A stretch of 55,041 bases of DNA from Myxococcales bacterium (GTDB taxonomy: Bacteria; Myxococcota_A; UBA9160; UBA4427): the NCBI GenBank assembly GCA_014240165.1, contig JAAZXM010000023.1, positions 1-55,041 of the forward strand, written 5' to 3'. Below the pieces are notes generated by a model. It did no database searches. It saw only the letters and a list, made by a program, of their open reading frames with translations, and was not told the DNA's origin. Position numbers and translations under genes: made by a program. This document shows, piece after piece, positions 43,151 to 51,348 of this stretch. Each line of letters opens with the position of its first letter. Within the stretch, counting starts at the first letter, position 1.

Positions 43151-43198
43151 CTTTCGTTCCGAAAGGGTCCGGCCGTGAAGCTCATCCCGGCCGGACCC
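43151..43198 (-). terminator. Double hairpin, probable terminator
   Basis: A perfect 11-bp stem (GGGTCCGGCCG at 43165-43175 with CGGCCGGACCC at 43188-43198, 12-base loop) is followed on the reverse strand by a second 6-bp hairpin (CTTTCG/CGAAAG, 43151-43165). They begin 40 bp downstream of the DUF4329-like gene end and lie on its transcript. An A9 run at 43125-43133 becomes T9 on that strand 18 bp later. It is a good candidate transcription terminator. Confidence 0.6.
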
Positions 43199-43237
43199 CG
43201 TTAGCCCATTCATTTGAAAAAACGTACGGTGGCACTC

Positions 43238-44107
43238 TTACCATTCGCCACTGGCACTGGCATCGGACTCACCTTCGACTCCTGAGAGCGCCTCTCGTGA
43301 CTCAATAGGCCCACGCATCGAAGTGCTCGATACGAGATCGACATTGGGGGCACTTGAGACCGGGCCGGGCGCAGATCGGGCCAGCTCAATCACGTCATTC
43401 CATTCGCCGAGCTTCGCGAGGAATAGAGTGCCATCCCGATTCCCTCTATAAACCTTGACTTTGAGCTTCGGCGTCAAGATGAAAGACGGACGGTGCAACG
43501 GGTCGACCGAGTTAACAACTCTACGGTCAAATTTCGAAAAGTTCTCTCTGCTTAGATTGACGTTACGATCCCAATGTCGCGGATAAGTATGGTAATGAGC
43601 AACGTCTTCTGGGCGAAGCGGATAATTCACCTCGTCGGGATTGAACTTTTCGGCCCTGTTCGGAGAGGTATAACTGAAACCTCCCGCAACGGAATAGATG
43701 CTTCCGCCCATCGAATGGGCCGGCTTGCGGTCAGCGCGCGAAAGCAGATACGAATACGAAAGAGCATCATATGCCGCCGTCTCGATAGAGAAGAAGACCG
43801 TGCCCGGACCTTGAGCACTGATATCCGCTGCCTGGCGGGATGAATTGGAACCCGACGCACACCCAACGGTCATCAGGAATGGGAGAAGACCAAGGGTACC
43901 GAGAATTCCCGTAGTACGGCGGATGCCGGAAATCATTCCACTTCTTGACGCACGACCGATTCGAAAAAAATTCGTGGCGCGCCGGGAGGGCCGAGTTCGG
44001 ATTGTCCGCCCGGTTCGTGCTTGTCGGGAATCGCTTCGGATCTCAGACGATTCTACTTTCTGTACGCTTTTCGTTCGTTTCGCGACACATTCTTTTTCCG
44101 CACTCAT
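43238..44107 (-). CDS. DUF4329-like lipoprotein
   Basis: About 289 residues from an ATG at 44107 preceded by a strong GAGGAGAGAG site (the frame itself opens slightly further upstream). Unusually, a ~57-residue basic N-terminus precedes the signal-like LLPFLMTVGC (lipobox C). The mature part has the DUF4329 pattern: SIETAAYDALSYSYLLSRA, VAHYHTYPRHWD, FSKFDRRVVNSVDPLHRPSF and ILTPKLKVKVYRGN. DUF4329 domains are often found in secreted or toxin-like proteins and resemble JAB-type metalloproteases, with the HxH...D set a possible metal site. Function here is unknown. Confidence 0.65.
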   Translation of the reverse strand: MSAEKECVAKRTKSVQKVESSEIRSDSRQARTGRTIRTRPSRRATNFFRIGRASRSGMISGIRRTTGILGTLGLLPFLMTVGCASGSNSSRQAADISAQGPGTVFFSIETAAYDALSYSYLLSRADRKPAHSMGGSIYSVAGGFSYTSPNRAEKFNPDEVNYPLRPEDVAHYHTYPRHWDRNVNLSRENFSKFDRRVVNSVDPLHRPSFILTPKLKVKVYRGNRDGTLFLAKLGEWNDVIELARSAPGPVSSAPNVDLVSSTSMRGPIESREALSGVEGESDASASGEW

Positions 44108-44595
44108 TTGCTCTCTCCTCAAAATTCGGCCCGGAGAGGCGAGCGAGTCGTTGCGCCGTTCGGGCTAAACTTTCAGCCCCGGCACGCTGGAACTATTAGG
44201 TGGAGTTCCGATCGACCCAACCCCCCATGGATCCGATATTGGTTGTGACGTTCGTCGTTGGGAGCCTCCAAGCCCCCAATTTCGATTTTTCTTCTCCACC
44301 TTGGCTCCTTTATTTGTCCGGCAGGTGCATCCAACTGGATCGCCTCTCTTGCTGGCGCTTTGCCAGTTGCCTGCCTTCTGACTGACTACTTATTGCACTT
44401 GAACTGCTCAATCACCCTATCAGACCGGAATGAAGAAATTATGAAGTGGCTGTTTCACGACCATCCCGACGGGATTACACGTGAAAATACGGAGGCTTAC
44501 AGCAGCCGAGTTGACGCCCCGGGGGAAAAGGGGTGAAGCAGGGGACAAGAGCCCTGCCGGGCCCTCGAACCCGCTCCTCGCGATGGGTGGCGACG
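44108..44595. other. Intergenic region, no confident gene
   Basis: About 490 bp between two reverse genes. It contains several open frames on both strands (for example 44258-44536 forward), none with a ribosome site, signal or family. It must hold the DUF4329-like gene's promoter. I saw no repeat or RNA structure of note. Confidence 0.4.
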
Positions 44596-45309
44596 TCAGC
44601 AGCCCCTTCGGGATCGCCCCCGCTGGCAGCCCCAGAGCAGGGACAAGCCCAACCCCAGGAGCAGCGCGCTGCTCGGCTGCGGGACGAAGGTCACGGACTC
44701 AAGGTAGAGCCGGCTCGGGTCTCCCGGCACCGATCCCACGAATGATTCCTCGGCGACAAAACTGAAGCGGGACCCGATCAGGTTGGGGTTGAGCACCGCG
44801 CCAGCGGCGAATACGTCGCTGAATGTCTCCGCGGTGACCGGATTGGCGGGGCCGACGTTGATGCCTACGGACCCGACGAAGGTCAACCTGTGGATTCCAT
44901 TGCGAAAAGTGAACTCGGTGACGACAACGGATGTGCTGAACGCGAGAATCACGACCTCTCCGAGCCCGCTCCCAACCCCGAGATTGTCATCTGGGCTCCC
45001 AGAACAAGCCGGGTCGCTTCCCTGGCAAACCCCCAAGCCCCCGGGCCGGCCGCTCAGATTTCCATCGAGATAGGGGTTGGGCGTACTTCCCTCGGATATA
45101 CCAAGTCCATCGGTGAGATCCCTCGCCGTGACCGTCATGTCGATACCGCTCCCATCGACATCTGAAAATAAGAACGCCGTCTGGCCACGCTCTCCGTTGG
45201 TCTCCGCATCATCAGAAAAATTGAAATAAAAAGCGTGAGCTGCCCTATCCGAAATCGACACCAGGGCGACAGCCAAAAAAATCCCCAAGCGCAAGTCTTT
45301 CTTTCTCAC
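44596..45309 (-). CDS. PEP-CTERM sorting-domain protein
   Basis: 237 residues from a GTG with AAGGGG seven nt upstream. An N-terminal signal (LGIFLAVALVSISDRAAHAF) is followed by a beta-rich body (DDAETNGERGQTAFLFSDVD, VEFTFRNGIHRLTF-like strands) and the C-terminal exosortase signal VPQPSSALLLGLGLSLLWG, then a basic tail. Such proteins are exported and anchored to the cell surface or extracellular polysaccharide. The body has no recognised enzyme. Confidence 0.85.
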   Translation of the reverse strand: MRKKDLRLGIFLAVALVSISDRAAHAFYFNFSDDAETNGERGQTAFLFSDVDGSGIDMTVTARDLTDGLGISEGSTPNPYLDGNLSGRPGGLGVCQGSDPACSGSPDDNLGVGSGLGEVVILAFSTSVVVTEFTFRNGIHRLTFVGSVGINVGPANPVTAETFSDVFAAGAVLNPNLIGSRFSFVAEESFVGSVPGDPSRLYLESVTFVPQPSSALLLGLGLSLLWGCQRGRSRRGC

Positions 45310-45700
45310 TTCGACCCCTTTTCGCGGTTCCGTTCCCCGACATTTCTGGTTCGCAACTCATGATTTCGGCGCACCCGGGGTAGTCCCTGCTCGGCTGTGA
45401 AAAGGAGCAACTGCCTTGGCCTTCGCATCAGCCACTACGGGAGACGACCAAGTCGAGCGATGCTGCCCTCTTCACTTCTAGAGAGAGCAACATTCGTGCC
45501 GCCCCGTAGGGAACACCCCAAAGCGCGTATCGGATAAAAGATTCCGAGGAAGTAAAAAAAATCCCGCGAAATTTTTTCTTCGATCGTGCCGGTGTCGTTC
45601 CTAAAAATTCCCAGCCGTTGTCCACTGAGAAAGGCACGTGGCGTGAACACGATGAAATCATCGTCACCTCACCCTGCACATGAGCAGGTTCAGCGCTCTT

Positions 45701-45719
45701 TCCCAAATACTGTTTGGGA
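45701..45719. promoter_or_regulatory. 7-bp palindrome, possible operator or hairpin
   Basis: TCCCAAA at 45701-45707 and TTTGGGA at 45713-45719 are perfectly complementary across TACTG. It lies in otherwise gene-free sequence 390 bp upstream of a PEP-CTERM gene. It could be a regulator site or an RNA hairpin; no T-tract follows. Confidence 0.3.
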
Positions 45720-45853
45720 GAAAAGCGGTTCAAGCGCCGCTGGCCCCGAAACACGAGGCCCTGCCAGCCCGGGTATCGGTGAGTACCCCAGCCAAGAGCG
45801 GACATCCGTTGGGTATTCGGACGAATGCCCCGCGCTGCCCAAACCCTCGCCTA

Positions 45854-45914
45854 GGGGCCGGGGGTGGGGGTTGGGGGGTTGGGGGACTGGGGGTTGGGGG
45901 ACTAGGGGTTGGGG
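45854..45914. repeat. G-rich tract with nine G-runs
   Basis: Nine runs of four to six G residues separated by 1-4 bases lie on the + strand, 16 bp beyond the stop of the reverse DUF3604 gene. This is a strong potential quadruplex site on the strand that serves as template for that gene. The repeating GGGGG-TT and GGGGG-ACT units suggest slippage expansion. Confidence 0.7.
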
Positions 45915-45930
45915 AAGTGGTTTCCGGACC

Positions 45931-47916
45931 TCACGGAGCGTATGCGATGGGTGAGGTCCAGGCGCGTTCTTGGATCGTCTCGGGCAGGCGCCCGGCGACG
46001 CATCCATTGGGGCGCTCGGCCGCGGGTAGCGACAAGCAGAGATGGGCCGACCAGCGACAACTCGGGTTCTCCACAACCAGGGCGTAGTAGATCGCATCCA
46101 GGCTCGGGTCGAAGCCGGGATCTCTCCAGACACCACAAAGCTCCGTGGCCCCAGGGCCCAAAGGTTCGCAAGTCGCGGAGTCCACCCCGGCACCGTTGTC
46201 CGCACTCCCCGCAACGTCATGAACTTCCTGGTGAAAGAGGCCATCCTCGCCCACCCAGGCCTTGATGATCTGAAGCCTCTGGAGCAGTCCGCCCGGCTGC
46301 GCCGGCGTCCCCGGATCGGCCAGGGCGGAAACCGCAAAGCCCGGTGCTTTCGCCGTGGCCGGGCGTTCGGGGAGTTGCCCCCCCATGGGCACCCCGGAGT
46401 CGTAGCCGGCCTGGGCGAAACGATCGGAGCCGCAGATTTCTGGATCGAGATCCCAGCCCCCGAAAAATCGCGGCACGATCCTGGGCCCGCTGGTGGCAAA
46501 GCTCTCCTTGCGCTTCAGGGCATCGAAAATCGCGTCCCGCGTGTTCTCCTCGGCCCATACTCCGGCGAGCCCACCGGGGTTCCAAAAGGCAGGACCTCGC
46601 TTTCTGTCCCCCACGGTCAAGAGGGCTTCGGTGGTCGTACCGAATTTGTACGGAACATCATCCTCCCTGACCGCACCGGGCGTCGCCATGTGGTTGTCCG
46701 TGCTTCCGATGAAGCCGAAGGGATAGGGATTGACGCCGATGCGTTTCTTCTCTCGCAAGCCCTCGAGCAGGGCATAGCGGACAAAATCTGTTCGAGACGA
46801 GCATCCCCGACTTGCCTGGGCTCCCCGGCCCGCGCCCTCTTCGCAGTCTTCAAACTCCTGGCCGCCGAGATCTCGAACCTTCTCGAAATTGCAAAGTTCA
46901 TCGGGCTCGCCCACGACCTGGTACATGCCGTTTCGGCACTCGCTCTCGCCCTTGATCTGCATCATCTCGACGATTGGCTCGAGACGTGCGCGCAAAGCGG
47001 CTTCTCGCCGCTGCTCCTCTTCGGGCAAATCTGCGTATTCGACCTTGAACATCTGCCCATTGGAGAGGTTCGGGTTGTGGGGAATCGCGATGGCTTCGCA
47101 ACCGGAGGGCGTATCGTTGCAAAGATCGACGAGCTGGTGCCTGAGGTCGATCTCCCGCGGTGTTTCGAGGGATGAGATCGGAAGTTCGGGAACGATCTCA
47201 TTGCGGAGAATGATATTTCGGTGGACCTTGGACGAGTAGGGTGAATGGCTGTATTCCCACGCATGCAGGCTCGTGAACGCACAGGCGTCCGACCTGTCGT
47301 AGGCACGCTCGGTCGCGGCCTGGTTCGCTCGCCAGACCTCGCCGAGCTCGGCACGACAAATCAAATCGTCATCACCGCAAACATCTGAGCGCCTTCCAGT
47401 GAGCCCGAGCAGGCCCGCGATCCGGGCTCGGAATCCCTCCAGGCCAAGAAGGCGGGCCAGCCACGACTTGTCCTCACCTCGGTATATCCGGCAGCCCGTC
47501 GTATCGTAGGTCGGTGACCCCTCGGTGGTACAGAGCGAAACCTCGGCCATCCACTCCGCATGATCCGTCACGGCAGCGAAATCCAGAGGACGATCGATAC
47601 GCGCGGGTCGCATGCCCGTTGCGGGATCTCCGCTATAGACCTCGATGGCCTCACCCCGGGCGTAGCGGTAGGCATCATCGGGCGTTGCGACCGTACCCAG
47701 AGAGTTGGCATCCATGGAAACTCCGGTATGGATATGGAGATCTCCGAAAAGCGCCATCTTCTCGGGAAAATTCGCCCTGCATGGCTCGCGTGGCGTTATC
47801 GATTTCGAGATCGCCGCCGCCGGAGGGGGTACCCAGGGCGCGCTGGATGGCTCGATTCCACAAGAGAGAAGCCATCCCGATATTCCCACGAGCCATAAAT
47901 TTCGAAAACGCTGCAT
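45931..47916 (-). CDS. DUF3604 lipoprotein
   Basis: About 661 residues from the ATG at 47916. The lipoprotein signal is LWLVGISGWLLSCG. The DUF3604 signature is present: MALFGDLHIHTGVSMDANSL (H-x-H of a PHP-like metal site), PLDFAAVTDHAEWMAEVSLC, IGVNPYPFGFIGSTDNHMAT and AGVWAEENTRDAIFDALKRK, ending with a C-terminal sandwich region (YALVVENPSCRWSAHLCLSL). These large proteins are widespread in environmental bacteria; the activity is not established, though the PHP-like histidines suggest a metal-dependent phosphoesterase or hydrolase. It follows the SGNH hydrolase gene by 76 bp on the same strand. Confidence 0.9.
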   Translation of the reverse strand: MQRFRNLWLVGISGWLLSCGIEPSSAPWVPPPAAAISKSITPREPCRANFPEKMALFGDLHIHTGVSMDANSLGTVATPDDAYRYARGEAIEVYSGDPATGMRPARIDRPLDFAAVTDHAEWMAEVSLCTTEGSPTYDTTGCRIYRGEDKSWLARLLGLEGFRARIAGLLGLTGRRSDVCGDDDLICRAELGEVWRANQAATERAYDRSDACAFTSLHAWEYSHSPYSSKVHRNIILRNEIVPELPISSLETPREIDLRHQLVDLCNDTPSGCEAIAIPHNPNLSNGQMFKVEYADLPEEEQRREAALRARLEPIVEMMQIKGESECRNGMYQVVGEPDELCNFEKVRDLGGQEFEDCEEGAGRGAQASRGCSSRTDFVRYALLEGLREKKRIGVNPYPFGFIGSTDNHMATPGAVREDDVPYKFGTTTEALLTVGDRKRGPAFWNPGGLAGVWAEENTRDAIFDALKRKESFATSGPRIVPRFFGGWDLDPEICGSDRFAQAGYDSGVPMGGQLPERPATAKAPGFAVSALADPGTPAQPGGLLQRLQIIKAWVGEDGLFHQEVHDVAGSADNGAGVDSATCEPLGPGATELCGVWRDPGFDPSLDAIYYALVVENPSCRWSAHLCLSLPAAERPNGCVAGRLPETIQERAWTSPIAYAP

Positions 47917-47992
47917 ACGCCTACCTTCCTTCAACTCACTGCTCGGCGCTCGAAAGTTCCGAATCGAACTTCCCAATAGTCGATCAAGGCGC

Positions 47993-49195
47993 TCAATCGA
48001 GAACCAGCCCGTCCGCCCCGCCCAGACGAGGGCGACTCGCCTTTTCGCGACTTCCCAATCGAAAGCAGATCACCCTTGCGATCTCTTCACCCGCGAGGCG
48101 ATGCCCTCTCGCATTCCAATGCCCTCCACAGGAAACAGCGTTCTCAAAGCCATGAAGACACTCACCGCTGGCCTCGACGTGGGAGAGTAGAGGAGGCGCG
48201 AGATCTACGAAATCGATTCCCTTTGACCCCGCCAATACGCCAAGCCGGTTATTCCAATAGTTGAGGTCTTCCCCAGCCTCGGCTGAGACGCGATCTCGTC
48301 GGTACCCGGGGTCCGGATGAATTTGATGCCCAGTCGTCACGGTGAAGAGCAGAAACTCACTGCCCAACGAGGCGACCTCTTCAGCCATTCGGGCAATCAG
48401 CGCTTCGGTGATTTTCCACGACTCCCGAAGGGCTTCCGTCTCGGGCGGACGGTAGAGGTTGTCCGGGCGATTTCGAGATTCTCGGAGCGATGCCCTCCTG
48501 ACCATCGAAGAGCGGACTTCAACCACGAGTTGAAGGACCCTGGATCTTTGCAGAATCGAACGCCGCAGGGTTCGCGATGGCGAGAGTCGTCCAAGAAAAG
48601 TCGGCGAATCCTTGAACGAATCGTCCAATACGAGGTCACCATTGTCGCCCAAGACATAGAACGGCTTTAGATCTCTACCCCCGTAGGCCGGGTGGTTGTT
48701 GTAGATATCGTTGCTCACGAAAGCGAGTACCACGAGATCCGGCTCTTGGTCCGCGACGAAGTGACGAAGAATTTCATATTGCTGCGCGGTGCCGATACCC
48801 GATAGTCCAAAATTCATGGGGACGGGCTTCCGACCGGAGAGAGCGTTGCAATCCTCGAGGGCTCTCGCCGCGACATTCCAATAAATCTCGTCGAAGCCGA
48901 CCTGCATCGCCTCCGTGTAGGAATCGCCCAGAAAGGCGATGCGGTACTCGCCTTCCGGTTTCTTCTTCGGGTGTTCTGTGTCCCTGAAACCCGCGGAATT
49001 GACTTCGACGAAGCCTTCGCCCTCCAGGGTGTACCAAGCCTTCAGGCCGGGCCACATCCGGGCGCCCGCCACGGGGTGCGGCACGAAGAAAATCGGATAG
49101 GAGATGCCCACCACCCGCATTCCGATCTCGACAGAAACGAACACTGCGCTCAAACCCAATGCAATGGACAGCAATGCAAAGAGCGCCGATCGCAT
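47993..49195 (-). CDS. SGNH/GDSL hydrolase-like exported protein
   Basis: 400 residues from an ATG with GAGAGG upstream. An uncleaved or signal-like helix (LFALLSIALGLSAVFVSVEI) precedes the SGNH fold: block I YRIAFLGDSYTEAMQVGFDE (catalytic Ser), block II/III around MNFGLSGIGTAQQYEILR and VLAFVSNDIYNN, and the C-terminal block V SCGGHWNARGHRLAGEEIAR with the catalytic histidine (GHWNARGH, where the usual Asp is Asn). It likely hydrolyses an ester, such as an O-acetyl group on a polysaccharide or lipid. It is upstream of the DUF3604 gene. Confidence 0.88.
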   Translation of the reverse strand: MRSALFALLSIALGLSAVFVSVEIGMRVVGISYPIFFVPHPVAGARMWPGLKAWYTLEGEGFVEVNSAGFRDTEHPKKKPEGEYRIAFLGDSYTEAMQVGFDEIYWNVAARALEDCNALSGRKPVPMNFGLSGIGTAQQYEILRHFVADQEPDLVVLAFVSNDIYNNHPAYGGRDLKPFYVLGDNGDLVLDDSFKDSPTFLGRLSPSRTLRRSILQRSRVLQLVVEVRSSMVRRASLRESRNRPDNLYRPPETEALRESWKITEALIARMAEEVASLGSEFLLFTVTTGHQIHPDPGYRRDRVSAEAGEDLNYWNNRLGVLAGSKGIDFVDLAPPLLSHVEASGECLHGFENAVSCGGHWNARGHRLAGEEIARVICFRLGSREKASRPRLGGADGLVLD

Positions 49196-49341
49196 GAAAA
49201 CCTCTCAAAAGTGTTCGGGCCGGATACGTCCCGGCATGCGCTCGAAAAAAAAATGGTACCATAGGCGCCGATGAACACGCCTTGATGGCGCTCCAGCCGA
49301 CGTCTGACTCGAGAGCGAGCCCAGCGCATGGGATCTTCCGT

Positions 49342-49896
49342 ATGAACATGAAGCCCGGCCTTCTTGTGATCGTGGCTCTCGCTCTCTCGAGCGCTCTGGC
49401 CGAGCAGGCGACCGCGGACACCGCTTATTTTCTCGTATCCGAGCTCAATCAACCCTGCTTGGTGTGCGACAGCTACGTCCTGCCGATTTCTGACCCGCCC
49501 GCCATCGAGCATGCACGTAATCTCGTAGCCAATGGCCCGGGTATCGGAGGCACGATCGCCCTGGCCAACGTCGTGGTTGGAGGAGACGGATTCAACCGCA
49601 ACGTCCTCGCCGAGGGCGAGCCACTCTGGTCGTGGCACATCACATCCCTGACGACTTTCGCGGACTTCACCATCGAGCTCTGCGATGGCAGTCCGACATT
49701 GCTGGAGGCCGATCCGGTGGGCTTCCTGGCGAATACGAGCGGCGTGATCTGCTTCTGGGGCTACACCGTCACTGCCGAGATCCCAGGGCCTCGACTCATT
49801 CCCATGGGCCAGGTCGTCGCACCGCTGGCAGCCGTGGTGATGACCCTCTCGGCGCTCGCCTTGGCGCGCCGGAAAAAGCGCACTGGCGCCAGCTGA
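49342..49896 (+). CDS. Exported protein with C-terminal membrane/basic sorting-type tail
   Basis: About 184 residues from an ATG at 49342 (longer open frame from 49282). A signal peptide (PGLLVIVALALSSALAEQAT) is followed by a body with two close cysteines (QPCLVCDSY) and one or two beta strands. The C-terminus, PRLIPMGQVVAPLAAVVMTL followed by SALALARRKKR, has a short motif, a helix and a basic end like PEP-CTERM/IPTL-CTERM sorting signals, though the motif itself is not a canonical PEP. Its role is unknown. Confidence 0.7.
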   Translation: MNMKPGLLVIVALALSSALAEQATADTAYFLVSELNQPCLVCDSYVLPISDPPAIEHARNLVANGPGIGGTIALANVVVGGDGFNRNVLAEGEPLWSWHITSLTTFADFTIELCDGSPTLLEADPVGFLANTSGVICFWGYTVTAEIPGPRLIPMGQVVAPLAAVVMTLSALALARRKKRTGAS

Positions 49897-49943
49897 GCGG
49901 CCCCGAACTCAGGAGTTCCCTGGACGAGGCCGCTCTGCAGTGA

Positions 49944-50774
49944 CTAATCGGCGCTGCGGCGAAGCGACAGGCCGGCCAGACCCATACCCAGGAGAAGCGC
50001 CGTGCTGGGTTCCGGGATGACCGAAGTCACCGTGGCCGTGACATCCACGAAGTGGCCGTCGTTGGCCGCAATGCGGCCCCCCGGGCCCGGGTAGTCGTCC
50101 GCACTCACACCCCCTGTGGTGTTTGTCAGGCCCAGACGAACCGCGCCTTCATCGTTGTTGCTCCAAGCCGCGGCGGTCCAAACGAAATTCAAGACGAGAT
50201 TGTAGACCCCCGTGAGGCCCGAAATCGTAAAGCTGGCCGCCTGGTTGATTTCGAGATTGGTGGGGCCCGAATTGGTCTCGAGCGCGGCCATCTCCAGGTC
50301 AGTCTCCGCGACGCCTCCGACCGAGGCCGCCACCGAACCGATGTCGGCGGAGCTGAAGCAGCAACTCCAAAACGTGCTGTCATCGACGAGGGTCAGGGCT
50401 CCCAGCCGGGTGGTGTCGATCTGGAGGTCATAAACGGTATTCGGATCATCGGGGGTGATCGTCATGTTGACCGTGTAGTCGGCGGTCGAGGCAGCGTTGG
50501 TCGTTCCTGAGGTATTGTCGGCAAACAGGTATTGGGCGTAGCGAGTACCCGCGGTCACAGTCGCGCCGACGGTCTCCGCCGCACTCCCGCCCGCGTTTCT
50601 CACGCTGGCAAGGCTATCGCCCTCTTCGTCTCCAAAAGTCGACGTGACCGACCCTGAATCGCCTGGGTTCGTTGTGGCGGTGACGCCCCCAATCGAGATC
50701 GCTTGTGCGGACGACAATAAGAACGCGGATAACACGGAAACAACGAAACTCCACCCAGCAAATCTCTTCAGCAC
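49944..50774 (-). CDS. PEP-CTERM sorting-domain protein
   Basis: About 276 residues from a GTG at 50774 with AAGGGGGAT just upstream (the frame is open to an ATG at 50798). A signal (WSFVVSVLSAFLLSSAQAIS) is followed by beta-strand-rich, Thr/Val/Ser-rich repeats (TATTNPGDSGSVTS, TDLEMAALETNSGPTNLEIN) and the C-terminal VIPEPSTALLLGMGLAGLSL then RRSAD. That is a textbook PEP-CTERM signal. It is presumably a secreted surface or exopolysaccharide-associated protein. Confidence 0.88.
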   Translation of the reverse strand: MLKRFAGWSFVVSVLSAFLLSSAQAISIGGVTATTNPGDSGSVTSTFGDEEGDSLASVRNAGGSAAETVGATVTAGTRYAQYLFADNTSGTTNAASTADYTVNMTITPDDPNTVYDLQIDTTRLGALTLVDDSTFWSCCFSSADIGSVAASVGGVAETDLEMAALETNSGPTNLEINQAASFTISGLTGVYNLVLNFVWTAAAWSNNDEGAVRLGLTNTTGGVSADDYPGPGGRIAANDGHFVDVTATVTSVIPEPSTALLLGMGLAGLSLRRSAD

Positions 50775-51348
50775 GATATCCCCCTTCCCGGAGATCATCT
50801 TCAGAACTCAGAACAGCGTGACTCAAAGCCCAGGCTCTGCGACGTCTGCAGTTGTTAAGAGCTAAAACCCAGAAAAACCGGTCTTTCGCCCTACGTCATA
50901 CTCTCATGAATGGTCCGATTCGGACAAGCGAAAACAACGAAGAGTCAAAAAGAGTTGGCCTCGGACTGTGAGGGCCGGCACGACCCCCTGAGGCTGCGAG
51001 GGTCTCAGGCTGAATTCCTCGGCAGAAACGCCATGGCCCGAATATGATTCTCATCATATATGTGTTTTTTTACACCCAATTCACATTGACTGCGACGTGA
51101 GCCGAGGCCCCCAACGGAGCCGTCGACCCAAGCGCTGATCTCGGCACAGCGGCAAGCAATCGCAGGGTGGGACTGCTTATTCCCGGAGCCGGGAGGCAGT
51201 TCGGATCGTTCCGAAGCCTGGACAACGACAGGGGGGACGGCCCACAATTTTCTGCTAAATCACCATCGCTCAACGGGGAACTGCACCCCAGGAGTGTCGC
51301 GCATGCCCGGGTGTTCCCATTCATGGATCCATCGCCGGAACCCATCCA
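50775..51348. other. Divergent intergenic region before the ABC exporter
   Basis: About 575 bp between the PEP-CTERM gene and the ABC permease gene. The inverted repeat ATATGAT-tctc-ATCATAT at 51042-51059 is followed on the + strand by a T-run (51065-51071) and could be a terminator-like or regulatory element. No gene is supported here. Confidence 0.45.
51042..51059. terminator. 7-bp inverted repeat with adjacent T-run
   Basis: ATATGAT at 51042-51048 pairs with ATCATAT at 51053-51059 across TCTC, with TTTTTTT a few bases further on the + strand. No gene upstream on that strand explains a terminator, so it may instead be an AT-rich operator for the ABC operon. Confidence 0.25.

Larger units (their letters stand above)
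45310..45930. other. Intergenic region with palindrome and G-rich tract
   Basis: About 620 bp upstream of the PEP-CTERM gene and downstream of the DUF3604 gene. It holds the palindrome TCCCAAA-tactg-TTTGGGA at 45701-45719 and the G-rich tract at 45854-45914 described separately. A reverse frame at 45428-45805 has no signal, family or ribosome support and I do not call it. Confidence 0.5.

Noticed and set aside
45428-45805. A 125-residue reverse frame upstream of the PEP-CTERM gene
   Set aside because: Random-looking composition, no ribosome site and no family.
45690-46499. Reverse frame with a PQPPVPQPP proline repeat
   Set aside because: It is the G-rich tract read in another frame and overlaps the DUF3604 gene.
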